Translations under genes and position numbers: made by a program | Part shown: positions 7,626-16,192 of the stretch, piece after piece | Numbering within the stretch: the first letter of the stretch is position 1 | How the letters are laid out: every line of letters starts with the position of its first letter | NCBI GenBank assembly: GCA_964607515.1 | Contig: CAZSKU010000012.1 | Span: forward strand, 1-64,000 | Length of the DNA: 64,000 nucleotides | Direction of reading: 5' to 3' | From: UBA6080 sp964607515 | GTDB taxonomy: Bacteria; Fermentibacterota; Fermentibacteria; Fermentibacterales; JCC-6 | Notes under the pieces: generated by a model | Database searches by the model: none | Told to the model about the DNA's origin: nothing | The model's input: only the letters and a program-made list of their open reading frames with translations

Positions 7626-8669
7626 ATGAGTAAACCGGAAGATTCGTCACAGGAGAGGGCGCGGGCGCTGGACGCCGCCTTCCAGCAGATTCAGAAGAAA
7701 TTCGGCCAGGGCGCCATCATGCGGCTGGGAGACAACACCGCCATGAAAGTCGATGTGATCCCCACCGGCAGCATCTCCCTTGACGCCGCGCTGGGCATCG
7801 GAGGGATTCCCCGGGGCAGGGCGATTGAGGTCTTCGGCGCCGAAAGCAGCGGCAAGACCACCCTGGCCCTGCACATGCTCGCCCAGGCTCAGGGCGCCGG
7901 GGGGGAGGTGGCCTTCATAGACGCCGAGCACGCCCTGGACCCCGCCTACGCGGAGCGCCTCGGGCTCAACATCGACAACCTTCTGGTGGCCCAGCCGGAA
8001 ACCGGTGAGCAGGCTCTGGAGATAACCGAAACCCTGGTGCGCTCCAATGCCATGGACGCCATCGTCATAGATTCCGTGGCCGCCCTGGTTCCCAAGGCCG
8101 AGATCGAAGGGGAGATGGGCGACAGCCACGTCGGCCTTCAGGCCCGGCTGATGTCCCAGGCCCTGCGGAAGCTCACCGGAGCCGTGAGCAAGTCCCGCAC
8201 CTCGGTCATCTTTATAAACCAGATCAGAATGAAGATCGGCGTGATGTTCGGCAATCCCGAGACCACCTCCGGAGGCAGGGCTCTGAAGTTCTACGCCAGC
8301 GTCCGGCTGGACGTCCGGCGGGTGGCCTCCATAAAGAACGGTGAAGATGTGGTAGGCAGCCGAACCCGGGTGAAGGTCGTGAAGAACAAGATGGCCCCGC
8401 CCTTCAAGGAGTGCGAATTCGACATCCTCCACGGCGAGGGGATATCCCGGGAGGGGGAACTCCTCGACCTGGGTCTTGAGAAGAAGGTCATCAACCGGCG
8501 GGGAACCTGGTACTCCCTGGGCGACCTTCAGCTTGGCCAGGGAAGGGATAATTCCCGGATTTTTCTGAAGGAGAACCCCGAGATCACCCTGAAACTCGAG
8601 ACCGATCTCCGCACTCTTCTCGGGCTTCCCGCACAACCTGAAAAAGCCACGTCCCAGGCCGGGCAGTGA
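7626..8669 (+). CDS. recA: Recombinase RecA
   Basis: 347 aa, normal length. The N-terminus is 'QIQKKFGQGAIMRLGD', then Walker A GAESSGKTT (71-79), 'AFIDAEHALDPAYAERLG', the L1 region 'EIEGEMGDSHVGLQARLMSQ', L2 'FINQIRMKIGVMFGNPETTS' and 'GGRALKFYASVRLDVRR'. I chose the ATG at 7626 after a GAAAGG-type RBS. Longer in-frame starts run back through the promoter and thpR and are not credible. The 3' end overlaps recX by 4 nt (GTGA). Confidence 0.99.
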   Translation: MSKPEDSSQERARALDAAFQQIQKKFGQGAIMRLGDNTAMKVDVIPTGSISLDAALGIGGIPRGRAIEVFGAESSGKTTLALHMLAQAQGAGGEVAFIDAEHALDPAYAERLGLNIDNLLVAQPETGEQALEITETLVRSNAMDAIVIDSVAALVPKAEIEGEMGDSHVGLQARLMSQALRKLTGAVSKSRTSVIFINQIRMKIGVMFGNPETTSGGRALKFYASVRLDVRRVASIKNGEDVVGSRTRVKVVKNKMAPPFKECEFDILHGEGISREGELLDLGLEKKVINRRGTWYSLGDLQLGQGRDNSRIFLKENPEITLKLETDLRTLLGLPAQPEKATSQAGQ

Positions 8670-9265
8670 GCGCCGAGGAAGTCCTGTCCATGTCGGAGGT
8701 CCGGCGGGGCTGGGTGGCCGCGGTGCTCTCCGACGGGTCTGTGCTGATTACCTCGCAGGCCGCCGAAGCCATGGACCTAAGGCCCGGCTCTTCGGTGGAC
8801 GGGGAGGTGGTGCGCCGGGAGGCCGCCCTGCTTCAGACCGCCGACGCCAGGAAGTACGCCAACCGCTACCTGGCTCTGGCCGAGAGAAGCACCGGTCAGC
8901 TGGCGGGTAAGCTCCGGGAGCGGGGATACATGCCCGAGGTGGTAAGCGGCTGTCTGGAATGGGCCCGGGAGTACGGCCTGGTGGACGATCTCCGGTACGC
9001 CAGAGCCTTCGCCGCCGGGCGCACCCTGGGCAGGGCCGCGCTCAGGGCCAGGCTCAGGAAGAACGGTGTCCCGGAAGCGGTAGTGGCGGAGGTGACCGCG
9101 GGGGCATGCGACGCCGGGCAGACCGAGGCGCTGACGGACATCATCAGAAGGAAGTACGGCTCCCTGAACGACAGGGAGAGGGCCATGAGAAGGGCCGCCG
9201 GCTGGCTCGCCCGGCGGGGCTACGCCCCCTCGATCATCGCCCGGGTGCTGGAGAAGGCCCTTTGA
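8666..9265 (+). CDS. recX: Regulatory protein RecX
   Basis: 199 aa. The C-terminal two thirds show the RecX three-helix repeats: 'KYANRYLALAERSTGQLAGKLRERGY', 'CLEWAREYGLVDDLRYARAF', 'ALRARLRKNGVPEAVV' and 'AAGWLARRGYAPSIIARVL'. RecX modulates RecA filaments and is commonly co-transcribed with recA. The GTG start overlaps the recA stop by 4 nt, which also explains coupling. The N-terminal ~50 residues are a beta-rich extension common in RecX. Confidence 0.92.
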   Translation: MSAEEVLSMSEVRRGWVAAVLSDGSVLITSQAAEAMDLRPGSSVDGEVVRREAALLQTADARKYANRYLALAERSTGQLAGKLRERGYMPEVVSGCLEWAREYGLVDDLRYARAFAAGRTLGRAALRARLRKNGVPEAVVAEVTAGACDAGQTEALTDIIRRKYGSLNDRERAMRRAAGWLARRGYAPSIIARVLEKAL

Positions 9266-9789
9266 AGAATCCGCACACCAGGTGGTTCTACACCGCGGTG
9301 GGGTGCATGGTTACCGGCGACCGGCCTCCCTCTCCGCCCCCGGGGCTTCCGGAGCCCATGTTACGGGCCCTGGAGATGCCGGCGCCGGAGCCTTTTCCCG
9401 GCCGGGAATACCCCGGGGAGGGTCTCACGGGAAACAGGTGCCGCAGGATATACGGCGCCGCCTGGGAAATCCTTCGCCCAGCAGGGTTCCGAAGGCCCGG
9501 ACGTTTCGAACCCTGGCCGGGGGTGCCCCTGCTGATTCCCTTCTTCCGCGGCCCCGTGGGGGCGATACCCCAGGGTTTCTCCCCGAGGGTGCCGCTCCAC
9601 CTCCGTAGCCTGGCGGTGGCGGGAAAGGCGGCCGCCTCGGCGGCCCTGGGAATGAGGCTTCTGGTGGTCTGCGCCAGGGTGGAGCCCGAAGCCTGGGCGG
9701 TGATCCGCGCCGGGGGAGGCGTGGTGTGCACCCCTGCAACGCTTCCACAAGCCCTTTGCGAACTTGACTTTCCCGGGGGGTCGGAATAG
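9262..9789 (+). CDS. Hypothetical protein downstream of recX
   Basis: 175 aa from a TTG overlapping the recX stop (TTGA), the same coupling used by neighbouring pairs, which is the main support for this start. The sequence is rich in Pro, Arg, Gly and Trp ('TRWFYTAVGCMVTGDRPP', 'RRIYGAAWEILRPAGF', 'AWAVIRAGGGVVC') and I recognise no family. The middle, 'LRSLAVAGKAAASAALGMRL', could be a helix. GC3 and codon use look like the neighbours, so it is probably a real gene. No function can be assigned. Confidence 0.55.
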   Translation: MKNPHTRWFYTAVGCMVTGDRPPSPPPGLPEPMLRALEMPAPEPFPGREYPGEGLTGNRCRRIYGAAWEILRPAGFRRPGRFEPWPGVPLLIPFFRGPVGAIPQGFSPRVPLHLRSLAVAGKAAASAALGMRLLVVCARVEPEAWAVIRAGGGVVCTPATLPQALCELDFPGGSE

Positions 9790-9912
9790 ATTAGCCGTCC
9801 CCATGCCTGAACACGCACAACCCCTCGAGGGCGGGGGCGAGTTGTTTCCATAACATCTTGATTCGTTGATTTGTAGTTGGCATAGAGAACAGCCCTTTTC
9901 GGAGGTAGTACG
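9790..9912 (+). promoter_or_regulatory. rplM upstream region: weak terminator and candidate promoter
   Basis: This 123-bp gap starts with a Gly-rich imperfect stem (around 9822-9846, CTCG...CGAGTTGTTT) that may end the recA operon. A relatively AT-rich stretch follows, with a candidate TTGATT (9858-9863), 17-nt spacer, CATAGA (9881-9886) promoter. GGAGGT (9901-9906) is a strong RBS six bases before the rplM TTG. No recognisable L13 leader fold was worked out. Confidence 0.4.
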
Positions 9913-10341
9913 TTGAAAACCTATTCGGCCAAGGCCGGCGAGATACAGCGCAACTGGTGGCTGGTGAACGCCGACGGCCTGACCCTGGGCAGACTGTCCA
10001 CCAAACTCGCCATGCTGCTTCAGGGCAAGAACAAACCGGTTTACACCCCCCATCTGGACACCGGAGACTTCGTGGTAGTGGTGAACGCCGACAAGCTGAA
10101 CATCACCGGAAGAAAGCTCGACCAGAAGCGCTACTACAGACACTCGGGCTATCCCGGAGGGCAGAAGTCCGTGCTCATGCGCGACCTCATGGAGAAGCAC
10201 CCCGACCGGGTTCTCAGGCACGCAGTACAGGGGATGCTGCCGAAGAACAGGCTGGGCAGGGCCCAGCTCAAGAAACTCAAGATCTATTCGGGAGACGAGC
10301 ATCCCCACGGGGCCCAGCAGCCCCAGGTGCTCGAGTTCTAG
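9913..10341 (+). CDS. rplM: 50S ribosomal protein L13
   Basis: 142 aa, normal length. 'NWWLVNADGLTLGRLSTKLA' and 'MLLQGKNKPVYTPHLDTGDFV' are followed by 'VVVNADKLNITGRK', 'YYRHSGYPGG' and 'HAVQGMLPKNRLGRAQLKKL'. The start is TTG, six bases after a perfect GGAGGT. It forms the universal rplM-rpsI pair with the next gene. Confidence 0.98.
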   Translation: MKTYSAKAGEIQRNWWLVNADGLTLGRLSTKLAMLLQGKNKPVYTPHLDTGDFVVVVNADKLNITGRKLDQKRYYRHSGYPGGQKSVLMRDLMEKHPDRVLRHAVQGMLPKNRLGRAQLKKLKIYSGDEHPHGAQQPQVLEF

Positions 10342-10358
10342 CATCGGGAAAGGTTAGC

Positions 10359-10745
10359 ATGGATCAGCATATCGGAGTGGGTAGACGGAAGACCAGCACC
10401 GCCCGGTGCTACCTCAGAGCCGGTTCCGGAAGGATTCTCATCAACGACAGGACCCCGGGTGAGTACTTCGGCGAGCTGTCCCAGAAGGACCACGCCCTGG
10501 AACCCCTTCACGCGGTCCGGGTCATGGGTCTTTTCGACGTGGTGGTAAACGTCCGGGGCGGCGGTATCACCGGCCAGGCCGGCGCCATCAGGATGGGCAT
10601 CGCCAGAGCCCTGGTGGAAGCCAATCCTGAGTACAGGCAGACCCTCAAGACCCAGGGAATGCTCCGGCGCGATCCACGCATAGTCGAGCGCAAGAAGTAC
10701 GGCAAACCGAAAGCGCGCAAGAGGTTCCAGTTCTCCAAGAGGTAG
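10359..10745 (+). CDS. rpsI: 30S ribosomal protein S9
   Basis: 128 aa. 'IGVGRRKTSTARCYLRAGSG', then 'NVRGGGITGQAGAIRMGIARAL' and the conserved basic C-terminus 'KYGKPKARKRFQFSKR', which in S9 reaches the P-site tRNA. The ATG at 10359 follows GGGAAAGG. It lies 17 bases after rplM. Confidence 0.98.
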   Translation: MDQHIGVGRRKTSTARCYLRAGSGRILINDRTPGEYFGELSQKDHALEPLHAVRVMGLFDVVVNVRGGGITGQAGAIRMGIARALVEANPEYRQTLKTQGMLRRDPRIVERKKYGKPKARKRFQFSKR

Positions 10746-10754
10746 TGTTTCAGT

Positions 10755-10828
10755 TCCCGCGGAGGCGGGACTAACTCACGGCGGGAATAAGCGGGCGTCC
10801 GGTGTCCAGTAATGGATTGGCGCCCGCC
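10755..10828 (+). promoter_or_regulatory. Structured leader between rpsI and rpsB
   Basis: The 119-bp gap holds two hairpins. The first is TCCCGC-ggag-GCGGGA (10755-10770). The second is a larger element closed by GCGGGCG (10791-10797) with CGCCCGC (10821-10827), enclosing TCCA-GTAA-TGGA with a GNRA-type tetraloop. A CGGTT-TC-AACCG palindrome follows, just upstream of the rpsB RBS. The first hairpin may terminate rplM-rpsI. The second could be an autoregulatory S2 leader, which is inference. Confidence 0.5.
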
Positions 10829-10864
10829 TCCGCCGGCGGTTTCAACCGAAAGGACGATCGAACG

Positions 10865-11698
10865 ATGCAGATTCCCTCCATTCAGCAGATGCTGGAAGCC
10901 GGGGTTCACTTCGGCCACCAGGACAAACGCTGGAACCCCGCCATGAAGAACTACATCTTCATGTCCCGGAACGGCATACACATCATAGACCTCAAGAAGA
11001 CCCAGAAGGCCCTGGAGGATGCGGTGAACCTGGTCTCCAGAACCGTAGCCCAGGGCAGGGACGTGCTCTTCGTGGCCACCAAGAAGCAGGGTCGGGAGTG
11101 CGTGGAGAGCCACGCCGAAAGGTGCGGCCAGTACTTCATGACCGAACGATGGCTCGGCGGAACCCTCACCAATTTCAAGACGGTCTTCCGCAGCATTCTC
11201 CGGCTGAATGAGCTTGAGAAAGAGGAGAAGGAGGGTTTCCCCCGGGGTCTCAAGAAGAGGGAGATTCTTCAGAAGACCCGTGAGCGGGAGAGGATCGAGA
11301 AGTACCTTCGGGGCATAAGGCACATGAAGGGTCTTCCGGGCGTTGTGATTGTGGTGGACATCAAGAAGGAGGCCATCGCGGTACAGGAGGCCAGAAGGCT
11401 GGGCATTCCGTGCGTGGGCGTGGTGGACACCAACTGCGATCCCGGCGAGGTGGACTACCCCATTCCCGGGAACGACGACGCGATCAAGTCCATCTCCCTG
11501 ATCATCGGCGCCCTGTCGGACGCGGCCCTGCTGGGAGCCGAGGGCAGAAATCCCAGGGAGACCGGGGAGAAGCCGGAAACCGCCGCGGAAATGCCTGTTG
11601 AGGCAGCCGCCGGGAAGGTTGTTCCGGAAACCCGGACCGGGGAGCCGGCGCAGGAGCAGGCCCCTGTAACGGAACCGACCACCGAAGAGAAGGAATAG
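10865..11698 (+). CDS. rpsB: 30S ribosomal protein S2
   Basis: 277 aa. The S2 signature is clear: 'MLEAGVHFGHQDKRWNPAMK' at residues ~8-27, 'ERWLGGTLTNFKTV', 'LPGVVIVVDIKKEAIAVQEA' and 'RLGIPCVGVVDTNCDPGEVD'. The ATG at 10865 gives the normal N-terminus; an upstream in-frame start would read through the leader. A ~45-residue Glu/Pro/Ala-rich tail extends the C-terminus, as in several phyla. It is followed by tsf, the universal pairing. Confidence 0.98.
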   Translation: MQIPSIQQMLEAGVHFGHQDKRWNPAMKNYIFMSRNGIHIIDLKKTQKALEDAVNLVSRTVAQGRDVLFVATKKQGRECVESHAERCGQYFMTERWLGGTLTNFKTVFRSILRLNELEKEEKEGFPRGLKKREILQKTRERERIEKYLRGIRHMKGLPGVVIVVDIKKEAIAVQEARRLGIPCVGVVDTNCDPGEVDYPIPGNDDAIKSISLIIGALSDAALLGAEGRNPRETGEKPETAAEMPVEAAAGKVVPETRTGEPAQEQAPVTEPTTEEKE

Positions 11699-11702
11699 CG
11701 TC

Positions 11703-12293
11703 ATGGATGTCAAAACGATACAGGAACTCCGCAAGGTTTCGGGCGTCGGAGTGATGGAGTGCAAGAAGGCCCTGCAGGCCACCGGCGGAAAGGTGGACGA
11801 GGCCCTCAAGCTCCTCCGTGAGCAGGGCATGCAGGTGGCCGCCAAGAAGGCCACCCGGGAGGCCAACGAGGGCCGCGTGGAATCCTACATCCATTTCAAC
11901 GGGAAGATGGGCGTCCTGGTGGAGGTGAACTGCGAAACCGACTTCGTGGCCCGCACCGATGACTTCATGACCTTCTGCAAGGAACTGGCGGTGCACATCG
12001 GCGCAATGATGCCCGAGTACGTCTCCAGCGCCCACGTCCCGGCCGAGAGGCTGGAGGAGGAGAAGGGCATTCTCCTGAAGCAGCTCGAAGGTTCCGGGAA
12101 ACCCCAGAACATCCTCGACAAGATAGTCGAGGGGAGGCTTGCCAAGTTCTACGGCGAGACCTGCCTTCTGGACCAGATCTGGTTCCACGACGAGACCCTC
12201 GGGACCGTTTCCGCGGTGCTGAACAGCCTTATCGGCCGGGTAGGCGAGAACATAGTCATCAACCGCTTCTCCCGGTTCAACATAGGATCCTGA
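11703..12293 (+). CDS. tsf: Elongation factor Ts
   Basis: 196 aa, the short form (EF-Ts of about 280 aa has a second core subdomain). 'IQELRKVSGVGVMECKKALQ' is the UBA-like N-domain. 'YIHFNGKMGVLVEVNCETDF' and 'VARTDDF' form the EF-Tu-contacting core. It recycles EF-Tu-GDP. It lies four bases after rpsB and one base before pyrH, so a single transcript is likely. Confidence 0.97.
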   Translation: MDVKTIQELRKVSGVGVMECKKALQATGGKVDEALKLLREQGMQVAAKKATREANEGRVESYIHFNGKMGVLVEVNCETDFVARTDDFMTFCKELAVHIGAMMPEYVSSAHVPAERLEEEKGILLKQLEGSGKPQNILDKIVEGRLAKFYGETCLLDQIWFHDETLGTVSAVLNSLIGRVGENIVINRFSRFNIGS

Positions 12294-12294
12294 C

Positions 12295-13014
12295 GTGGAG
12301 GAGGGCCCTCCCCACCGGGAACGGTTCCTGCTCAAGCTCAGCGGCGAAATCCTCGCCGGCGGCAGGGGACACGGAATAGATCCCGACACTGTGGTCCGCT
12401 TCGCCCGGGAACTGGCTGACCTGGCATCCCGGGGCTATCAGCCCGGAGTGGTGGCCGGGGGCGGCAACTTCCTCAGGGGCCGCGACACCACCGACACGAC
12501 CCGCACCACCGCCGACTACATGGGCATGCTGGCGACGGTCATCAACTCCCTGGCCCTGTCCGACGCTGTGCTCCGGGCGGGAGGGAGGTCCACGGTGCTG
12601 GGCGCCTTCCCCTTTCCCGAGGCCGGTGTCGAGGTCTTCAGCCCCCGACGGGCGGAGCGGCTTTTCGAAGCCGGCGAAGTGGTGTTCTTCGCGGGTGGCA
12701 CCGGCAACCCCCATCTCAGCACCGACACCGCGGCTGCTCTCAGGGCCGCCCAGACCCTTTGTTCCACCCTCTACAAGGGCACCAAGGTGGACGGAGTGTA
12801 CGACCGCGACCCCAAAAAGCACCCCGGCGCCGTCCGGTTCGAGAGGTTGGGTTACCGGCAGGTCCTGGCCATGGACCTGGGCTTCATGGACGCCGCCGCC
12901 GTGGCAGTCTGCCGCGACGCGGGAATCAGAATCGCCGTTTTCGACCTGACCGGGCCCGGCAACCTCAGCAGCGTCCTCTCCGGCGGGCTTCCGGTCACGG
13001 TGGTGGAGGATTGA
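12295..13014 (+). CDS. pyrH: Uridylate (UMP) kinase
   Basis: 239 aa amino-acid-kinase fold. 'RFLLKLSGEILAGG' opens the domain, followed by 'GVVAGGGNFLRGRD', 'TADYMGMLATVINSLALSDA', 'VVFFAGGTGNPHLSTDTAAAL' and 'KGTKVDGVYDRDPKKHPGA'. It phosphorylates UMP to UDP in pyrimidine synthesis. The start is GTG, one base after the tsf stop. It stands in the canonical rpsB-tsf-pyrH-frr string. Confidence 0.97.
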   Translation: MEEGPPHRERFLLKLSGEILAGGRGHGIDPDTVVRFARELADLASRGYQPGVVAGGGNFLRGRDTTDTTRTTADYMGMLATVINSLALSDAVLRAGGRSTVLGAFPFPEAGVEVFSPRRAERLFEAGEVVFFAGGTGNPHLSTDTAAALRAAQTLCSTLYKGTKVDGVYDRDPKKHPGAVRFERLGYRQVLAMDLGFMDAAAVAVCRDAGIRIAVFDLTGPGNLSSVLSGGLPVTVVED

Positions 13015-13016
13015 TC

Positions 13017-13574
13017 ATGCAGGAGCAGATACTTTCAGAGGTCCGCGAGAAATCGTCGAAAACCGTGCAGAACACCTCCAGGGAGATGTCGGTGATCCGT
13101 ACGGGCAAGGCCAGCCCCGCCCTGCTGGACAACATCCGGGTGGAGTGCTGGGGCGACAGCCTGCCCATCAGGCAGGTGGCCGGCATCAGCGCTCCTGAAC
13201 CTCGGATGATAGTGATCCAGCCGTGGGACCAGTCCACCGCGCCGGCCATCGCCAGGGCCGTGGAGGCAAGCGAACTGGGCCTCCGGGCCACCGTGGACGG
13301 GCCGGTCATCAGGATACCCGTGCCGAAGCTCTCCGAAGAGCGCCGCAGAGACCTGACCAAACTGGTGAAGAAACTGGCCGAGGATGGGAAAACCGCCCTC
13401 AGGAATGTCCGCCGGGACGCCAACGACCAGTTGAAGAAGGCGTGCAAGGCCGGGGAGATCACTGAGGACACCGAGAAGAAAACCCAGGACCTGGTCCAGA
13501 AGGCGGTGGACGAAGCCACGGCGGAGATAGACCGGCTTCTCAAGGCCAAGGAGAAGGAAATCCTGGAGGTCTGA
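13017..13574 (+). CDS. frr: Ribosome recycling factor
   Basis: 185 aa, normal length. 'REMSVIRTGKASPALLDNIR' and 'GDSLPIRQVAGISAPEPRMI' are followed by 'IRIPVPKLSEERRRDLTKLV', 'LRNVRRDAND' and a C-terminal helix 'TQDLVQKAVDEATAEIDRLL'. It disassembles post-termination ribosomes with EF-G. The ATG at 13017 follows GGAGG. The stop overlaps the uppS ATG. Confidence 0.97.
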   Translation: MQEQILSEVREKSSKTVQNTSREMSVIRTGKASPALLDNIRVECWGDSLPIRQVAGISAPEPRMIVIQPWDQSTAPAIARAVEASELGLRATVDGPVIRIPVPKLSEERRRDLTKLVKKLAEDGKTALRNVRRDANDQLKKACKAGEITEDTEKKTQDLVQKAVDEATAEIDRLLKAKEKEILEV

Positions 13575-14278
13575 TGCCCGTTCCCCGCCATGTGGCCATA
13601 ATCATGGACGGAAACGGCCGGTGGGCCAGAAAACGGGGGCTTCCCCGGACCGACGGCCATGCAGCCGCCGAGAGGGCTATTCACACCGCGGTGGAGTTCT
13701 GCGGCGAGACCGGAATCGAGTTTCTCACCCTCTACGCGTTCTCCACGGAAAACTGGAGCAGACCCAGGCTGGAGGTCGCCTTCCTGATGAGGCTTCTTTC
13801 CAGTTTCATCTCCAGGAACATCGACGAGCTGGACCGGAAGAGGGTCAGGCTCCGGGTTACCGGCCGGTTCGGCGACCTTCCGAAGAAGCAGCGGGATGAC
13901 CTCACCGCAGCCATGAAAAGAACCTCGGACAACCCCGGGCTGACCCTGGTTCTGGCCCTGAGTTACGGAGGAAGGGCGGAGATCCGTGACGCCGTAGCTG
14001 ACCTGGCGGCACGGGTAGCCCGGGGGGAGCTTTCCCCCGGGGACATCACCGAGGAAACCATCGGTTCTCTGCTCTACAACCCGGACATTCCGGACCCCGA
14101 CCTGATCATTCGAACCTCAGGGGAACAGCGGCTCAGCAACTTCCTGCTCTGGCAGTCGGCCTACAGCGAGCTGTATTTCACACCGGTTCTCTGGCCGGAC
14201 TTCCGCAGGGAGCACTTCCAGTCGGCCCTCGACGACTACTCCCAGAGGGGCCGGCGCTACGGCGGGCTGACCAGTTGA
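13574..14278 (+). CDS. uppS: Undecaprenyl diphosphate synthase (cis-prenyltransferase)
   Basis: 234 aa. The catalytic P-loop-like motif 'AIIMDGNGRWARKRG' (Asp12) is followed by 'GHAAAERAIHTAVEFC', 'LTLYAFSTENWSRP', 'LSYGGRAEIRDA' and the C-terminal 'PDPDLIIRTSGEQRLSNFLL', then 'WQSAYSELYFTPVLWPDF'. It makes the C55 lipid carrier for cell-wall synthesis. TTGA overlap with cdsA. Confidence 0.97.
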   Translation: MPVPRHVAIIMDGNGRWARKRGLPRTDGHAAAERAIHTAVEFCGETGIEFLTLYAFSTENWSRPRLEVAFLMRLLSSFISRNIDELDRKRVRLRVTGRFGDLPKKQRDDLTAAMKRTSDNPGLTLVLALSYGGRAEIRDAVADLAARVARGELSPGDITEETIGSLLYNPDIPDPDLIIRTSGEQRLSNFLLWQSAYSELYFTPVLWPDFRREHFQSALDDYSQRGRRYGGLTS

Positions 14279-15078
14279 GCCGTTTCCCGGGGCTCGGCGG
14301 CAGGCTTCTCGTGGCCATACCCGGAATCGCGATTTTCCTCTGGGTGGTCCTCTTCACCGGCGATACACTGACTCTCGCGTTGTTTTCGCTTCTCTCGGGC
14401 CTTGCCGGATACGAGGCGGCCCGGTTGTGCCGCACTTCTCCGCCCGCATACCAGGGCCCGGCACTGGGCATTTCGTCAGCGCTGCTCACATGGCTCGTGG
14501 GTGCCGGTTCCCCTCTGGCCCTTCCCGTGATTCTGCTTCCCGGGGCGGTGTTGATTCCCGGGCGGCTTTTTCGAAGGGGTCCGGAGGATTTCCGGCGGGA
14601 GCCCATGGGAGCGCTGGGTCTCGCGGTCTTCTACGCCCTGGGTTTCGGGATTCTCGGCAGACTGGCCGTGGGACGGGAAGACAGGATCTTCGTTCTGCTG
14701 CCCCTGGTCACCTGCTGGGTCGGCGATACCCTGGCCTACCTGGCGGGATGCCGGTGGGGCCGCCACAAGATGCTTCCCAGGGTCAGCCCGGCGAAGTCAT
14801 GGGAAGGATTCGCCGCAGGGGTTGCAGGCTCCGGTCTGGCGGCTGCGGCTCTGGGCTGGGGGCGCCATCCGGTGGTCCTGTTTGCCGGCATAGGGGTGGT
14901 CTGCGGTGTGACCGGGGTCCTGGGGGACCTGTTCGAGAGCGCGGTGAAACGGGATGCCGGGTTGAAGGATTCGGGCGCCCTGCTGGGGAGCCACGGCGGA
15001 GTGATGGACCGCTTCGACAGCGTGGCCGCGGCGGCGCCTGCGGCGGCAGCCCTTCTGACGCTCCTCGGGATGCCGTGA
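14275..15078 (+). CDS. cdsA: Phosphatidate cytidylyltransferase
   Basis: 267-aa multi-spanning membrane protein. The C-terminal CDP-DAG synthase signature is split over 'KMLPRVSPAKSWEGFAAGV' and 'GDLFESAVKRDAGLKDSGAL', then 'GSHGGVMDRFDSV'. It makes CDP-diacylglycerol, the substrate of PgsA encoded ~9.5 kb upstream. The start is TTG overlapping the uppS stop. It is one base from dxr. Confidence 0.95.
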   Translation: MSRFPGLGGRLLVAIPGIAIFLWVVLFTGDTLTLALFSLLSGLAGYEAARLCRTSPPAYQGPALGISSALLTWLVGAGSPLALPVILLPGAVLIPGRLFRRGPEDFRREPMGALGLAVFYALGFGILGRLAVGREDRIFVLLPLVTCWVGDTLAYLAGCRWGRHKMLPRVSPAKSWEGFAAGVAGSGLAAAALGWGRHPVVLFAGIGVVCGVTGVLGDLFESAVKRDAGLKDSGALLGSHGGVMDRFDSVAAAAPAAAALLTLLGMP

Positions 15079-15079
15079 C

Positions 15080-16192
15080 ATGGGGCGCCGGGTGGCGGTT
15101 CTGGGATCCACCGGATCCATAGGGGTTCAGGCCCTGAGGGTGATCAAGGATAGTCCTTCCCTCGAACTGCATTCGGTTTTCTGCGGATCGTCCGCCGAAG
15201 CGCTGGCCGACCAGGTCAGACGGTACCGGCCGGAACTGGCGGGCATCGCCACCCCCCCCGGGGGAACCCCTCCCGAGGGGGTGTGTTCGGGTCCCGGATG
15301 CCTCCGAAGGATGATTGAAGGCGCCGACATGGTGCTCAACGCCATCGTGGGCAGCGCCGGCCTGGAAGCCAGCCTGGCCGCCCGGGAGATGGGAATCCCC
15401 CTGGCGCTGGCCAACAAGGAGAGCCTGGTCGTCGGGGGCGACCTGTTGACGGATTATCTGGAGAAGGGTCTGGTGATCCCCGTGGACAGCGAGCACAGCA
15501 CGGTTTTCCGCTGCCTCTCGGGGGAAGCCCGGCCTCCGCTGAGAATTCTTCTCACCGCCAGCGGCGGAGCCCTCAGGGACACACCCCTGGAGGAGGTTCA
15601 CAGGGCTACCGTGGAAAAGGTGCTGGCTCACCCCAACTGGCACATGGGGCCCAGGATAACCGTTGACTCGGCATCCATGGTGAACAAGGCCTTCGAGGTG
15701 ATCGAGGCCCGGAGGCTCTTTCCCGGAATTCCGGTAGGAGTGGTGGTGCATCCGGAGAGCATCGTGCACTCCATGGTGGAGACCGCCGACGGGGCCTGGA
15801 AGGGGCTCATGGGGCTGCCGGACATGAGGGTTCCCATATCGTTCGCACTCCACTGGCCCGATCTTTCCGCAGCGGCCCCGGATACCGGGGAGTCCCCGGT
15901 GGATTGGGGAACCCTGAGTTTCAGGGAGCTGGACGAGCGCCGTTATCCCGCCTTCACCGCAGTCCTTGAGGCCTTCCGGGCCGGAGGGACGGCCCCGGCG
16001 GCGGCCAACGCCGCGGACGAGGAGGCGGTGGAAGCCTTTCTCTCCGGAAGGATTCCCTTCGGAGCCATAGCCCTGGTGATCGCCGGGGTGGTCAGTGAAC
16101 ACCGCCCCCGGCCGGTAACGGACCTGGAGACAATCCTCGAGGCGGACGCCGGAGCCAGGGCGGCGGCCCGGCGCATGATGGAGGTCCTGTGA
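15080..16192 (+). CDS. dxr: 1-deoxy-D-xylulose-5-phosphate reductoisomerase
   Basis: 370 aa. The NADPH-binding 'VAVLGSTGSIGVQALRVI' is at the N-terminus, then 'LALANKESLVVGGDLL', 'IPVDSEHSTVFRCL', 'LTASGGALRDTPLEEV', 'HPNWHMGPRITVDSASMVNK' and 'EVIEARRLF'. It is the committed enzyme of the MEP isoprenoid pathway, which feeds UppS two genes upstream. ATG follows one base after the cdsA stop; GTGA overlap with rseP. Confidence 0.97.
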   Translation: MGRRVAVLGSTGSIGVQALRVIKDSPSLELHSVFCGSSAEALADQVRRYRPELAGIATPPGGTPPEGVCSGPGCLRRMIEGADMVLNAIVGSAGLEASLAAREMGIPLALANKESLVVGGDLLTDYLEKGLVIPVDSEHSTVFRCLSGEARPPLRILLTASGGALRDTPLEEVHRATVEKVLAHPNWHMGPRITVDSASMVNKAFEVIEARRLFPGIPVGVVVHPESIVHSMVETADGAWKGLMGLPDMRVPISFALHWPDLSAAAPDTGESPVDWGTLSFRELDERRYPAFTAVLEAFRAGGTAPAAANAADEEAVEAFLSGRIPFGAIALVIAGVVSEHRPRPVTDLETILEADAGARAAARRMMEVL

